A program made the translations under genes and the position numbers. From G965197405 sp965197405 (GTDB lineage: Bacteria > Chloroflexota > Dehalococcoidia > Lucifugimonadales > JAGWBF01), in the NCBI GenBank assembly GCA_965197405.1, contig OZ240206.1:2790001-2854000 (forward strand): a DNA stretch of 64,000 nucleotides. Direction: 5' to 3'. The notes beneath the pieces were generated by a model that was not told where the DNA came from, did not search any database, and was given only the letters and a program-made list of their open reading frames with translations. Shown in pieces: positions 52,382-59,607 of this stretch; the first letter of the stretch is position 1; every line of letters starts with the position of its first letter.

Positions 52382-53143
52382 CTACACGTATTTCAGGAGA
52401 ATGTCCGCCACCTGCTTCGGGCGCTCGGTCATCACCTCGTGGCAGGCGTCCAGGTCCGGGACTACCTCCACACTTCCCAGCCGGACCGCCATCTGCTGTT
52501 GAATATCCAGGGAGACCAGTCTATCCCGCCACAGGGGCACGTAGGTCATGGGAAGGCCCGGAGCAAGGTCGTCGAGATAGATGGGGGTCTGGAATAGCTG
52601 CGGCGGCAGCGCTCTGAAACGCCCTACTATCTGTACCACGTCGAAGGGGTCCATGCCGTTGCAGTAGATGTTGGTTATTACGGCGTTGGGAAGTCTGAGG
52701 TCCTTCTTGGCGACGCGGTTCATCCTGGCCATCGTCTTGAAGCCGAGTCTGCTCAGGCGAGGGAGGGTGTCCAGGACGCTCTTGCCATCGCGGGGAATGA
52801 CCCCGGAGAACAGGACTATCCTCTTGGGAGGCTCGTCCAACCTTGCGGCTGCCTGCAGGAGGACCGGTGCGGCAACGCCGTGGCCGGCCATTACCAGGTC
52901 ATGCAAGCCCTGGGACTTCACCTCGTTGGTCACAGCAGATACGAAGTCATCGAGGGATAGACCGGACACGTCTTCCTTGGGCCTTGCGGCGTGCCCAGGG
53001 AGGTCCAGCGCAAGCACCTTGCCTACCGCGCTCCTGCCATACAGCCTGGGGGGATGCTCCACGGGAGCCGTAAGATAGCCCCAAACTCTTCCCCAGCTCC
53101 AAGACCCATGACCCGCGTCATGGACGAGCAGGAAATCAGTCAT
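52382..53143 (-). CDS. alpha/beta-hydrolase fold protein lacking the nucleophile Ser
   Basis: 253 residues. Fold elements are typical of the esterase/hydroxynitrile lyase group: FLLVHDAGHGSWSW, VLALDLPGHAARP, a catalytic His in DACHEVMTERPKQV. The nucleophile elbow, usually G-H-S-x-G, reads AGHGVAA, with Gly89 where Ser is expected. It may be inactive as an esterase or have a nucleophile-independent reaction. Gene pairs loosely with the SRPBCC gene 31 bases upstream. Confidence 0.85.
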   Translation of the reverse strand: MTDFLLVHDAGHGSWSWGRVWGYLTAPVEHPPRLYGRSAVGKVLALDLPGHAARPKEDVSGLSLDDFVSAVTNEVKSQGLHDLVMAGHGVAAPVLLQAAARLDEPPKRIVLFSGVIPRDGKSVLDTLPRLSRLGFKTMARMNRVAKKDLRLPNAVITNIYCNGMDPFDVVQIVGRFRALPPQLFQTPIYLDDLAPGLPMTYVPLWRDRLVSLDIQQQMAVRLGSVEVVPDLDACHEVMTERPKQVADILLKYV

Positions 53144-53174
53144 AAGTCCACCTCAATCACTCTTAAAGGGACCC

Positions 53175-53621
53175 TCAAAATACTTCCTTGAAATGCTCCT
53201 TCACGGGGTCCACCATCGCGCGGCGTACTCGTCTGTGTCCTACCAGCCGGAACACTAGGTGCTGCACCAACCCTATGACGCCGCCTACATGAGTGTCCCA
53301 GCGTATGCTCCACCTGGTGCCGCCTCTTGCGGGACGGACCACGTCTACTCGATTGGCCCATGTGGAGTCCACCGCCTCCATCAAGCGGCGACTCGGGTAA
53401 TCGAAAGTGCACCTCCAGGTAATCTTCTCGGCGTCTCCGTCCTTGCCATTTCCCACTTCTTCCTGGGTCACGAACACGTTTCCATCGCGGCTCAGCACGC
53501 TGCCATACTTCGTCTTGAATTCGCCTTCCAGAGGTCCATCCTTATCAAACGCGGTCACGTGACGGTACACGTCCTCCGGTGTTGCGGGAATGAAGGCGGA
53601 GAGATTAAGACTGGCCATCAT
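53175..53621 (-). CDS. SRPBCC family protein
   Basis: 148 residues; two adjacent Met codons at the start. START/Bet v1-like fold: LNLSAFIPATPEDVYRHVTAFD, ITWRCTFDYPSRRLMEAVDSTWANRVDV in sections, GGTRWSIRWDTHVGG, and a C-terminal amphipathic helix. Binds a hydrophobic ligand; function unknown. Promoter at 53661-53688. Confidence 0.85.
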   Translation of the reverse strand: MMASLNLSAFIPATPEDVYRHVTAFDKDGPLEGEFKTKYGSVLSRDGNVFVTQEEVGNGKDGDAEKITWRCTFDYPSRRLMEAVDSTWANRVDVVRPARGGTRWSIRWDTHVGGVIGLVQHLVFRLVGHRRVRRAMVDPVKEHFKEVF

Positions 53622-53660
53622 CTGTCTCCGGGAGAGGTTTCAGGGGCCTCCTGGTAAAGT

Positions 53661-53688
53661 AGTATACACGTTTCTTCCCGTCAATCAA
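53661..53688 (-). promoter_or_regulatory. sigma70-type promoter of the SRPBCC/hydrolase pair
   Basis: TTGATT (53688-53683), 16-base spacer, TATACT (53666-53661), 40 bases before the start. Confidence 0.55.
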
Positions 53689-53750
53689 CCGAGCCTGCGC
53701 GCCGTCACGCCGGTAGAGTTGCGTTTTAGATGGTGTAGCATTGGTAATGT

Positions 53751-53884
53751 GTCATTCCGAACGCAGCGGAGCGGAGTGAGGAATCTAAAAGGGCGCCTAA
53801 CAAAAATCGGAATCAAGGCAGTACCGGCCAGAACAAAGTCGCGGTCAGCCAGGCCTTTAGACCCCTCGCTCCGCTCGGGGTGAC
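53751..53884. repeat. dispersed repeat family A, copy A7
   Basis: gtcattccgaacgcagcg ... ctccgctcggggtgac, same orientation and core as A1 (gcctaacaaaaatcggaatc, aaggcagtaccggccagaac). With the promoters on either side it accounts for 53622-54008. Confidence 0.8.
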
Positions 53885-53921
53885 GGTGAAGAGGCCCGGC
53901 GCGCCAGCCGCTCTTTGGGTC

Positions 53922-53949
53922 TTGACAAAGGCCGCTTTTCTGATAAGTT
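53922..53949 (+). promoter_or_regulatory. possible promoter of the methyltransferase gene
   Basis: Exact TTGACA (53922-53927); the best -10 options within 15-16 bases are GATAAG or TAAGTT, both weak. Confidence 0.4.
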
Positions 53950-54008
53950 AACCTCTAGCTGGGATGCCCCAACCTGGATGCCCTATCTGGGATGCCAAGG
54001 AAGGTCTC

Positions 54009-54656
54009 GTGACGGAACATGATTCTTCTCTTCAGCAAGGGCGCGGGCGTCGAGAGCACAACCGGTGGCAGCAAGAGAAATTTGACCAGTCAGTCTCCTT
54101 CTTCGAGCAGCCCATTCCGCCGGACGTCTGGGAGCGAATGGAGGCCATCGTGGCCGGGGCGGCTATCAAGGAAACTGATTCGGTGCTGGATGTTGGCACC
54201 GGGACGGGCGCCCTCATACCCATCATCCTGACCTATTGTCCGGCCCGGGTGACTGCTTGCGACCTCTCCGGGGAGATGCTGCGGCGCGCTCGGCAGCGTT
54301 TCGAGGATAAAGTCGTCTTTCGCCAGCAAGATATTCTGGAGCTGGCCGGTGGATCAGACCCTGTGGACGTGATCATATTCAACGCCTGCTTCAGCAATAT
54401 GTATGACCAGAAGGAGGCCGCTCAGGCCGCGGCGGGACTGCTGCGTTCCGGGGGACGCGTCGTCATAAGCCACCCTATGGGCCGGGACTTCGCCTGCCGT
54501 CTACACGAGTCGGACCCACTGATGGTCCCCCATCTCCTTCCCGATGAGCAGGAGGCCCGCAGGCTCCTCCAGGCAGCGGGACTGGAGCTTTTGCATTTTA
54601 CCGACGAGCCTCTTCTGTACCTTCTGATTGGCGGGCCGACTGTCGAGAAGAGGTGA
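54009..54656 (+). CDS. class I SAM-dependent methyltransferase
   Basis: 215 residues from GTG 54009, with aaggaagg upstream; an ATG at 53964 is a weaker alternative. Methyltransf_11/25 type: motif I VLDVGTGTGALIPI, acidic residue in VTACDLSGEML, motif for adenine in FRQQDILEL, and VDVIIFNACFSNM. C-terminal segment LEL.HFTDEPLLYLLIG. Resembles small ubiquinone/arsenite-type methyltransferases, but the substrate is not evident. Confidence 0.88.
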   Translation: MTEHDSSLQQGRGRREHNRWQQEKFDQSVSFFEQPIPPDVWERMEAIVAGAAIKETDSVLDVGTGTGALIPIILTYCPARVTACDLSGEMLRRARQRFEDKVVFRQQDILELAGGSDPVDVIIFNACFSNMYDQKEAAQAAAGLLRSGGRVVISHPMGRDFACRLHESDPLMVPHLLPDEQEARRLLQAAGLELLHFTDEPLLYLLIGGPTVEKR

Positions 54657-54711
54657 CGCGGCAGACCGCCCGGATAGCGGACCAGGCTACACCAGACCGA
54701 GGGAGGACTAT

Positions 54712-55098
54712 ATGGAGAAGCTGAGGCGCACCTACCCTGACATCGCCCCGGCGCGGGGCCAGTTCTACCGAGCAGTGCGGGCTGGCGACTTCCTCTTTAT
54801 CGCCGGGACTACCGCCCGCGCCAGTGAAGCGGAGACCGGGTCTATGGCAGAACAGTTCGAGGTCACGGTGAACAGGCTCAAGGCCATCGTGGAGGCCGAG
54901 GGCGGCTCCGCACGGGACCTGGTCATGTTCACAACCTACGTTACCAGCATAGAAGAGTGGAACGCCTGCGCCTCGGAGCGGGAGGCCGCCTATGAGAGGT
55001 GCTTCCAGGGAGAATACCCCACAAACACTCTGGTGGAGATCAGCGCGCTGGCGCTCCCAGGCCTGAAGGTAGAGATAGAGGCCATAGCGGTGCTGTAA
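54712..55098 (+). CDS. RidA/YjgF-family protein
   Basis: 128 residues from ATG 54712, with gggagga upstream. Trimeric RidA fold: GDFLFIAGTTA, LKAIVEAEGGSARDLVMFTTYVT in sections, EIEAIAVL at the end. The arginine that binds the imine in archetypal RidA (P-x-R before the last strands) is replaced here (EYPTNTLVEI), placing it among Rid groups without deaminase activity. Function probably differs from 2-aminoacrylate removal. Confidence 0.88.
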   Translation: MEKLRRTYPDIAPARGQFYRAVRAGDFLFIAGTTARASEAETGSMAEQFEVTVNRLKAIVEAEGGSARDLVMFTTYVTSIEEWNACASEREAAYERCFQGEYPTNTLVEISALALPGLKVEIEAIAVL

Positions 55099-55201
55099 CT
55101 GTAGGTCGGACTATCATCGCTTTTTGAGTCCCGCTAGCGCGAAGGGGAATCGGTAGACCTCGCAACGATGGTCTCGCCCGTGAACACCGTGGGAATTGGG
55201 C

Positions 55202-56194
55202 TTATGGCCTGACGACCCTGTTCCGGAGCACTCCGATGTTCCCAATCTCTATTTCTACGACATCTCCGGGCTTGAGCCAGCGTCCTATCTCCAGGCCACA
55301 GCCGCGAGTGGCGGTGCCTGAGCCGAAAATGTCCGCCGGATAGATCGTCTCCTCCATGGATACGTGCTCAATCATGCGCTCCCACGAGTGGAACATATCG
55401 CGGCAGTTGCCTTCGGACCATACCTCCCCATTTATACGGGCGGTCATGTCCAGATTGTGGTAGTCGCCCACCTCGTCCTTGGTCACGATCCAGGGTCCTA
55501 TGGCCGAACCAAAGTCTTTACCCTTGGCGGGGCCAAGGCGAACGCTCATCTCCTCCGCCTGTATATCCCGGGCGCTGAAATCGTTGAAGCAGGAAAAGCC
55601 AAAAATATACTCTCCCGCGTTCTCGCTACTTATATTTCGGCCCTCCTTGCCGATTATCATGGCTATCTCCAGCTCGTAGTCCAGCTGCTCTGTATACGAC
55701 GGCCAGATAAGGTCTTGTCCGTGGCCGATTATAGATGCGGCGTTGCCTTTGTAGTAGATAGGGAGCTTGTACCATGCATCAGGCGGTTCGATGCCCATAG
55801 CATCGTAGGAGCGTCGGAAATGGCCTTCAAACAGGATGAAGTCCCGCAGGGAATTGGGACGGGGCAGAGGGGAAAGCAGCGCCACGTCGGAGATGGGAAA
55901 TACCAGGGACTCTCCCTGGGGGCCTTCCGGTGTCCCACCCTTAGCCCGTTCCTCTAGGACATAATTGACGGCGCGCTGGGCCTCATCTAGGGCCGTACTG
56001 CCTGCCTCGATAAAGCGCTTCATGTCCGGTGGCACCAGGGCCTCAACGAGTCGGTAGGGTTGTGGCTCGCCCTGGTGGGATTTGAGAGCTACGCCTGCGG
56101 AGCTCAAATCTATGATGACACCATCCGGTTGCACACTGCCGATACGTGTGAATCTGCCTATCCTGGTCTGGACCTCGAAAGAAGCCAGTTTCAT
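55202..56194 (-). CDS. fumarylacetoacetate hydrolase family protein
   Basis: 330 residues from ATG 56194 (MKLASFEVQTRIG) with aaggag upstream. C-terminal FAH fold: RRSYDAMGIEPPDAWYKLP, DYELEIAMIIGKEGRNIS with the metal-binding Glu, YIFGFSCFNDFSARDIQ, and GSGTATRGCGLEIGRWLKPGD in sections. Acts as a C-C hydrolase, isomerase or decarboxylase on beta-diketo acids, typical of aromatic degradation. No pathway partners adjacent. Confidence 0.92.
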   Translation of the reverse strand: MKLASFEVQTRIGRFTRIGSVQPDGVIIDLSSAGVALKSHQGEPQPYRLVEALVPPDMKRFIEAGSTALDEAQRAVNYVLEERAKGGTPEGPQGESLVFPISDVALLSPLPRPNSLRDFILFEGHFRRSYDAMGIEPPDAWYKLPIYYKGNAASIIGHGQDLIWPSYTEQLDYELEIAMIIGKEGRNISSENAGEYIFGFSCFNDFSARDIQAEEMSVRLGPAKGKDFGSAIGPWIVTKDEVGDYHNLDMTARINGEVWSEGNCRDMFHSWERMIEHVSMEETIYPADIFGSGTATRGCGLEIGRWLKPGDVVEIEIGNIGVLRNRVVRP

Positions 56195-56332
56195 CTTTCC
56201 CACTCCTTTTTCCGGTAAACCCTGCCCTGAAAGTCTCACCGACTATGGAAGAGTCCTGTTTTTCATCCACTCAGTCCCGACTCTTCGCCCTTGTCTCAGT
56301 CTTGCGGATGCCGTTTCGTCAGAGTAGTATCC

Positions 56333-56361
56333 CTTGTACCATAAGGTGAGACCCGAGTCAA
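56333..56361 (-). promoter_or_regulatory. sigma70-type promoter of the FAH-family gene
   Basis: TTGACT (56361-56356), 17-base spacer, TACAAG (56338-56333); implies a leader of about 130 bases. Confidence 0.55.
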
Positions 56362-56428
56362 CAAAGATATGGTCTCGAGGTAGAGTGCTCACCCACAACC
56401 CGGACCGTTGGCGGGCGTCAAAAAGTGT

Positions 56429-56434
56429 TAGAAT
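56429..56434 (+). promoter_or_regulatory. extended -10 box of the gamma carbonic anhydrase gene
   Basis: TGT followed by TAGAAT (five of six to consensus); a TTGGCG lies 15 bases upstream. About 60 bases before the start at 56494. Confidence 0.45.
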
Positions 56435-56493
56435 GTTGGGTGGAAAACTTGGATAATCGGTTGAGTCAGAGGCCACGTCATGAGGAGGAAGCT

Positions 56494-57018
56494 GTGATTC
56501 GCAGTTTTAACGGCAAGACCCCCAAGATTCACCCCACGGCCTTCATCAGCGAGGCTTGCTACATCGTGGGGGACGTAGAGATAGGAGAGAACTCCAGCGT
56601 CTGGCCGGGTGCGGTAATCCGTGCGGACTTTGGGAAGATAACCATAGGCAGGAACTCGGTCATCCAGGACACTTGCGTCGTGCACACCGACGATTTTCTG
56701 GACATAGGCGATAACGTGCTGGTGACCCACGGCGCGGTAATCCACGGGCACAAAGTGGGCAACAATGTGCTTATGGGCATCAACGCCGTTATCCTGGAAT
56801 CAGCTGAAGTGGGGGACTACTGCCTCATAGGGGCAGGGGCGGTGGTACGGTCAAACGCCCAAATCCCCGACAATTCCCTCGTGATAGGGGTGCCCGGGGA
56901 GGCGAGGCCACTGAGCGAGGCGAACCGCAAGCGCCTGGAAGCTCCCACAGCCAACTATATACGCAATGCCCAGGCCCATAAACAGGCGGGCCACGGCCTC
57001 GAAATTCTCCCGGTCTGA
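56494..57018 (+). CDS. gamma carbonic anhydrase family protein
   Basis: 174 residues from GTG 56494, which has gaggagga at good spacing; the longer frame to 56425 overlaps the -10 box. Left-handed beta helix of hexapeptide repeats (IGENSSVWPGAVIRADFGKITIGRN in sections). The three zinc His of the family are present in TCVVHTDDF and VTHGAVIHGHKVG. It lacks the acidic loop of the archetypal Cam enzyme, as do most bacterial relatives, so carbonic anhydrase activity is uncertain. Confidence 0.92.
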   Translation: MIRSFNGKTPKIHPTAFISEACYIVGDVEIGENSSVWPGAVIRADFGKITIGRNSVIQDTCVVHTDDFLDIGDNVLVTHGAVIHGHKVGNNVLMGINAVILESAEVGDYCLIGAGAVVRSNAQIPDNSLVIGVPGEARPLSEANRKRLEAPTANYIRNAQAHKQAGHGLEILPV

Positions 57019-57042
57019 TGCCTATATCAGGGTCGTTTCATT

Positions 57043-57220
57043 GTCACCCCCTGTTCAAGCCAGGGGCAGGCTCCGAGCGAAGCGAGGGGTCTAAAAATCC
57101 TGGCTGACTGCGGCCTTATCTGGTCGGCACGGCTTGATTCTGATTTTTATCAGGCGTCATTTCAAATTCCTCACTTCGGAGTTTATCCTGAGCTTTTCGA
57201 AGGACTCTGTTCGGAATTGC
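57043..57220. repeat. dispersed repeat family A, copy A8
   Basis: gtcaccccctgttcaag ... gttcggaatt; same core and orientation as A4. Includes agcttttcgaagga near its end. Adjacent to B7. Confidence 0.75.
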
Positions 57221-57225
57221 CTATA

Positions 57226-57360
57226 GCCTTGTCAGGTCACATAAGAGGATGAAAATAGCGGCCGCCTTCCCATCGTCATCCCTGCGGAAGCAGGAGTCCA
57301 GGTACGCCGGGGATATGGATACCCGTTTTCACGGGTATGACGAAGGGTATTTTCATGGGA
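57226..57360. repeat. dispersed repeat family B, copy B7
   Basis: Same orientation as B4: gtcaggtcacataagaggat, gaaaatagcggcc, gtcatccctgcggaagcagg, then tggatacccgttttcacggg and tatgac. A8, B7 and the small reading frame at 57439 account for the 57019-57491 gap. Confidence 0.8.
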
Positions 57361-57438
57361 ATGACACGCGGCGGGGGCCTGTATTTACTTAACGTCGAGA
57401 ATAAAACAACCCTGGATATCTAAACAGGAGGCAAACGT

Positions 57439-57489
57439 ATGCTCCGTATGAGATGCCATAGTGGAGGCAAAGCCGAGGGGGTTGTTTAG
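57439..57489 (+). CDS. possible 16-residue leader peptide upstream of phhB
   Basis: ATG at 57439 lies seven bases after a perfect aggagg (57426-57431) and encodes 16 residues, stopping two bases before the phhB GTG. Either a leader peptide for translational coupling or a chance frame; no homologue is known to me. Confidence 0.35.
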   Translation: MLRMRCHSGGKAEGVV

Positions 57490-57491
57490 CC

Positions 57492-57770
57492 GTGCCGCCC
57501 CTGCTTTCTCAGGAGGAGATAGACGACAGGCTGGCCGGGCTGAATGGCTGGCGGCAGGAGGGCCGCCGCATACTACAGGACTACGCTTTCCCGTCCTTCA
57601 AGGAGGCTATGGCCTTCGTCAACCGCGTGGCCGAGGTAGCCGACGAGATAGACCATCACCCGGACATCACCATCAACTACACCAGTGTCCGCCTCTCCAT
57701 AACCACCCACAGCGAGGGAGGCCTCACCCGCCGCGACTTCCGCCTCGCCGGAAGGATTGATGGGCTTTAA
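57492..57770 (+). CDS. phhB: 4a-hydroxytetrahydrobiopterin (pterin-4a-carbinolamine) dehydratase
   Basis: 92 residues, DCoH fold. Active-site motif EIDHHPDITINY with V in TSVRLSITTH, and GGLTRRDFRLAGRID at the end. Recycles pterin cofactor after aromatic hydroxylation, or acts as a Moco-related dehydratase-like protein in bacteria lacking phenylalanine hydroxylase. Start GTG 57492. Converges with 57775-58074, the stops only four bases apart. Confidence 0.92.
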   Translation: MPPLLSQEEIDDRLAGLNGWRQEGRRILQDYAFPSFKEAMAFVNRVAEVADEIDHHPDITINYTSVRLSITTHSEGGLTRRDFRLAGRIDGL

Positions 57771-57774
57771 GGAC

Positions 57775-58074
57775 TCACCTGCGGCCATTGCTGAGTGCCC
57801 CATACGTGACCACCGTGAAGGGCACGCAGTAGGTCAGGGGTATCTTCCAGTACAGGTTCGCGTCCCACGACCCCATCAGGATTATGGTCCCCTGGTTCAG
57901 CAGGGTGATGATAGTCCCTACCACGAGAGCGGTGAGAAGGGACCTTCGCAGCATGGGCCAGTGGCGCAGTGAGCAGGGCAGGCATTTGATAATCTCGCCC
58001 TGAGACGTTCTGAGGATAAATGCCCGGCCCGGCCGTAGAGTTGAGCTACAGTTGACGCAGACCTGGGCATTCAT
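57775..58074 (-). CDS. NrtS-like small membrane protein with N-terminal zinc ribbon
   Basis: 99 residues. Cys6, Cys9, Cys31 and Cys34 form a CxxC-x21-CxxC ribbon. Two transmembrane segments follow, about 44-62 (LLTALVVGTIITLLNQGTI) and about 76-92 (KIPLTYCVPFTVVTYGAL). The second half closely resembles the pattern of cyanobacterial NrtS, a nitrate/nitrite transporter (VVGTI.T..NQG, W...LTY..P..V...GAL). The zinc ribbon fusion is unusual as far as I know. No nitrate reductase gene is in the window, so transport of nitrate is inference. Confidence 0.7.
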   Translation of the reverse strand: MNAQVCVNCSSTLRPGRAFILRTSQGEIIKCLPCSLRHWPMLRRSLLTALVVGTIITLLNQGTIILMGSWDANLYWKIPLTYCVPFTVVTYGALSNGRR

Positions 58075-58083
58075 GAGGGTCGG

Positions 58084-58947
58084 CTACTGAGCCCGGCTGA
58101 TAGCTTCATCCAAGGCCCGTCTCGCGAAGACCTGGGTCAGGTGGGCCCGGTACTCCTCCGAGGCATGAATATCGGATAGAAAGTCTATGCCCTGGGCGGC
58201 CTGCTGTGCTGCCTGGGCCAGGTTGCTCTCCGTTGGCTTCTTCCCTTCGAGGGCATCCTCCGCAGTTCTGGCCCTTGTGGCCCTGGCGCCAGCCCCGGTA
58301 ATGCCTATCCGCACCCTCTGGCAATCCTCCCCGCTCATGGTCACAAAGGCGGCTACGCCCACGATGGCGAAGTGGGACGCCTTATTGCCGAACTTTTTGT
58401 ACGAGCCGCCCGTATTCGCCGGAAGCGCGGGTATGCTTATCTCAGTGAGGATTTCGTCCTCCCTCAACGCGGAGGAGAAGGGGTCCACGAAGAACTCATC
58501 GGCCGCGATGGTGCGCTGCCCGCCGGAGCTGCTTGCGCTCAGCTGACCCTCCAGGGCCAGGACCGTTGCCGGCAGGTCCGCAGCGGGGTCCGAATGGGAA
58601 AGCGAGCCTCCGATGGTGCCCTTATTTCGCACCTGCAGGTCGGCCACGAGGGAAGCGGCCTCGGACAGGGCCAGGAACCCGCTCCTCACGGCAGGTGAGG
58701 TCTCTATCTCGTAATAGCTGGTCATGGCGCCGATAGCCAGGCCGCCGTCTTGCTCCCTTATGTAGGACAGGTCCGGTATGCGTCCCAGGTCAATCAGGTA
58801 CTTGGGCTCGGCCAGCCTCAGCTTCATCATGGGGATGAGGCTGTGGCCTCCCGCCACGACTTTAGCGTCTCCCCCGTGGGCGCTCAGGAGCGATTGGGCC
58901 TCCGCAAGGGTGCTGGGAGCAAAGTATTCAAAGGAGCTGGTGGTCAT
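58084..58947 (-). CDS. xanthine dehydrogenase family FAD-binding subunit
   Basis: 287 residues, CoxM/CutM type. FAD motifs AGGHSLIPMMKLRLAEP and GGSLSHSDPAADLPA; C-terminal CO_deh_flav_C domain (ISIPALPANTGGSYKKFGNKASHFAIVGVAA in sections). Transfers electrons from the Mo/FeS subunits. Downstream of the 2Fe-2S subunit by 94 bases; no large subunit adjacent. Confidence 0.93.
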   Translation of the reverse strand: MTTSSFEYFAPSTLAEAQSLLSAHGGDAKVVAGGHSLIPMMKLRLAEPKYLIDLGRIPDLSYIREQDGGLAIGAMTSYYEIETSPAVRSGFLALSEAASLVADLQVRNKGTIGGSLSHSDPAADLPATVLALEGQLSASSSGGQRTIAADEFFVDPFSSALREDEILTEISIPALPANTGGSYKKFGNKASHFAIVGVAAFVTMSGEDCQRVRIGITGAGARATRARTAEDALEGKKPTESNLAQAAQQAAQGIDFLSDIHASEEYRAHLTQVFARRALDEAISRAQ

Positions 58948-59041
58948 CTTGCGACCTCCTGTTTCTGGAGCCTATTTCTGGAGTAAGACGAAGCCCCGGG
59001 TCTCCGGAGAATCCCCCTGAAGGCGGGGTGGCGAGTACGCC

Positions 59042-59503
59042 CTAGCTTTTCCGCGCGGCGTACTGGATGGCCTTCACTATGTTGTGATACCCGGTGCAGC
59101 GACAGAGGTTTCCGGCAAGGCTGCGGCGTATCTCCTCCTCGGTGGGACTGGCGTTTCGCTCCAGTATTTGATGGGCCGTCATTATCATGCCCGGAGTGCA
59201 GAAGCCGCATTGGAGCCCGTGCTCCTCCCAGAAGCCCTCCTGAAGCGGGTGAAGCTGGCCGTCTTTCGCCAGACCCTCGATGGTGAGTATCTCGGCCCCG
59301 TCGGCCTGTACCGCGAACATCGTGCAAGACTTGACCGCTAGCCCATCCACATGAATAGTACAAGCGCCGCACTGGCTGGTATCGCAGCCAACATGGGTGC
59401 CCGTGAGGCCCAGCACGTCACGCAGGTAGTGGACGAGGAGCAGACGGGGGGCCACGTCACTGGTGTGCCGGGTGCCGTTAACGGTTACGGTGATGCTGGC
59501 CAT
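59042..59503 (-). CDS. (2Fe-2S)-binding subunit of a molybdenum hydroxylase
   Basis: 153 residues, CoxS type. Plant ferredoxin cluster C in GCDTSQCGACTIHVDG and a later Cys in VKSCTMF; second cluster in CGFCTPGMIM and CRCTGYHNIV. Start ATG with acggaggt upstream. Pairs with the FAD subunit; the large subunit at 29373-31691 is the only candidate in the window. Confidence 0.95.
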   Translation of the reverse strand: MASITVTVNGTRHTSDVAPRLLLVHYLRDVLGLTGTHVGCDTSQCGACTIHVDGLAVKSCTMFAVQADGAEILTIEGLAKDGQLHPLQEGFWEEHGLQCGFCTPGMIMTAHQILERNASPTEEEIRRSLAGNLCRCTGYHNIVKAIQYAARKS

Positions 59504-59546
59504 CAGTCCTACCTCCGTCGCAACATATTTCTTTCGGACTAGAGGG

Positions 59547-59575
59547 ATTTTACCCCAGCCTTAGAGGGGTGTCAA
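59547..59575 (-). promoter_or_regulatory. near-consensus promoter of the 2Fe-2S/FAD subunit operon
   Basis: TTGACA (59575-59570), 17-base spacer, TAAAAT (59552-59547), five of six at -10; 44 bases before the start. Confidence 0.75.
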
Positions 59576-59607
59576 ATATCCGGACCGGGGCCGGAGCGCA
59601 TCTGTGC

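Noticed and set aside
8423..57220. CRISPR array
   Set aside because: The repeats are scattered over 49 kb, vary in core and orientation, and are not separated by uniform spacers; no cas genes.
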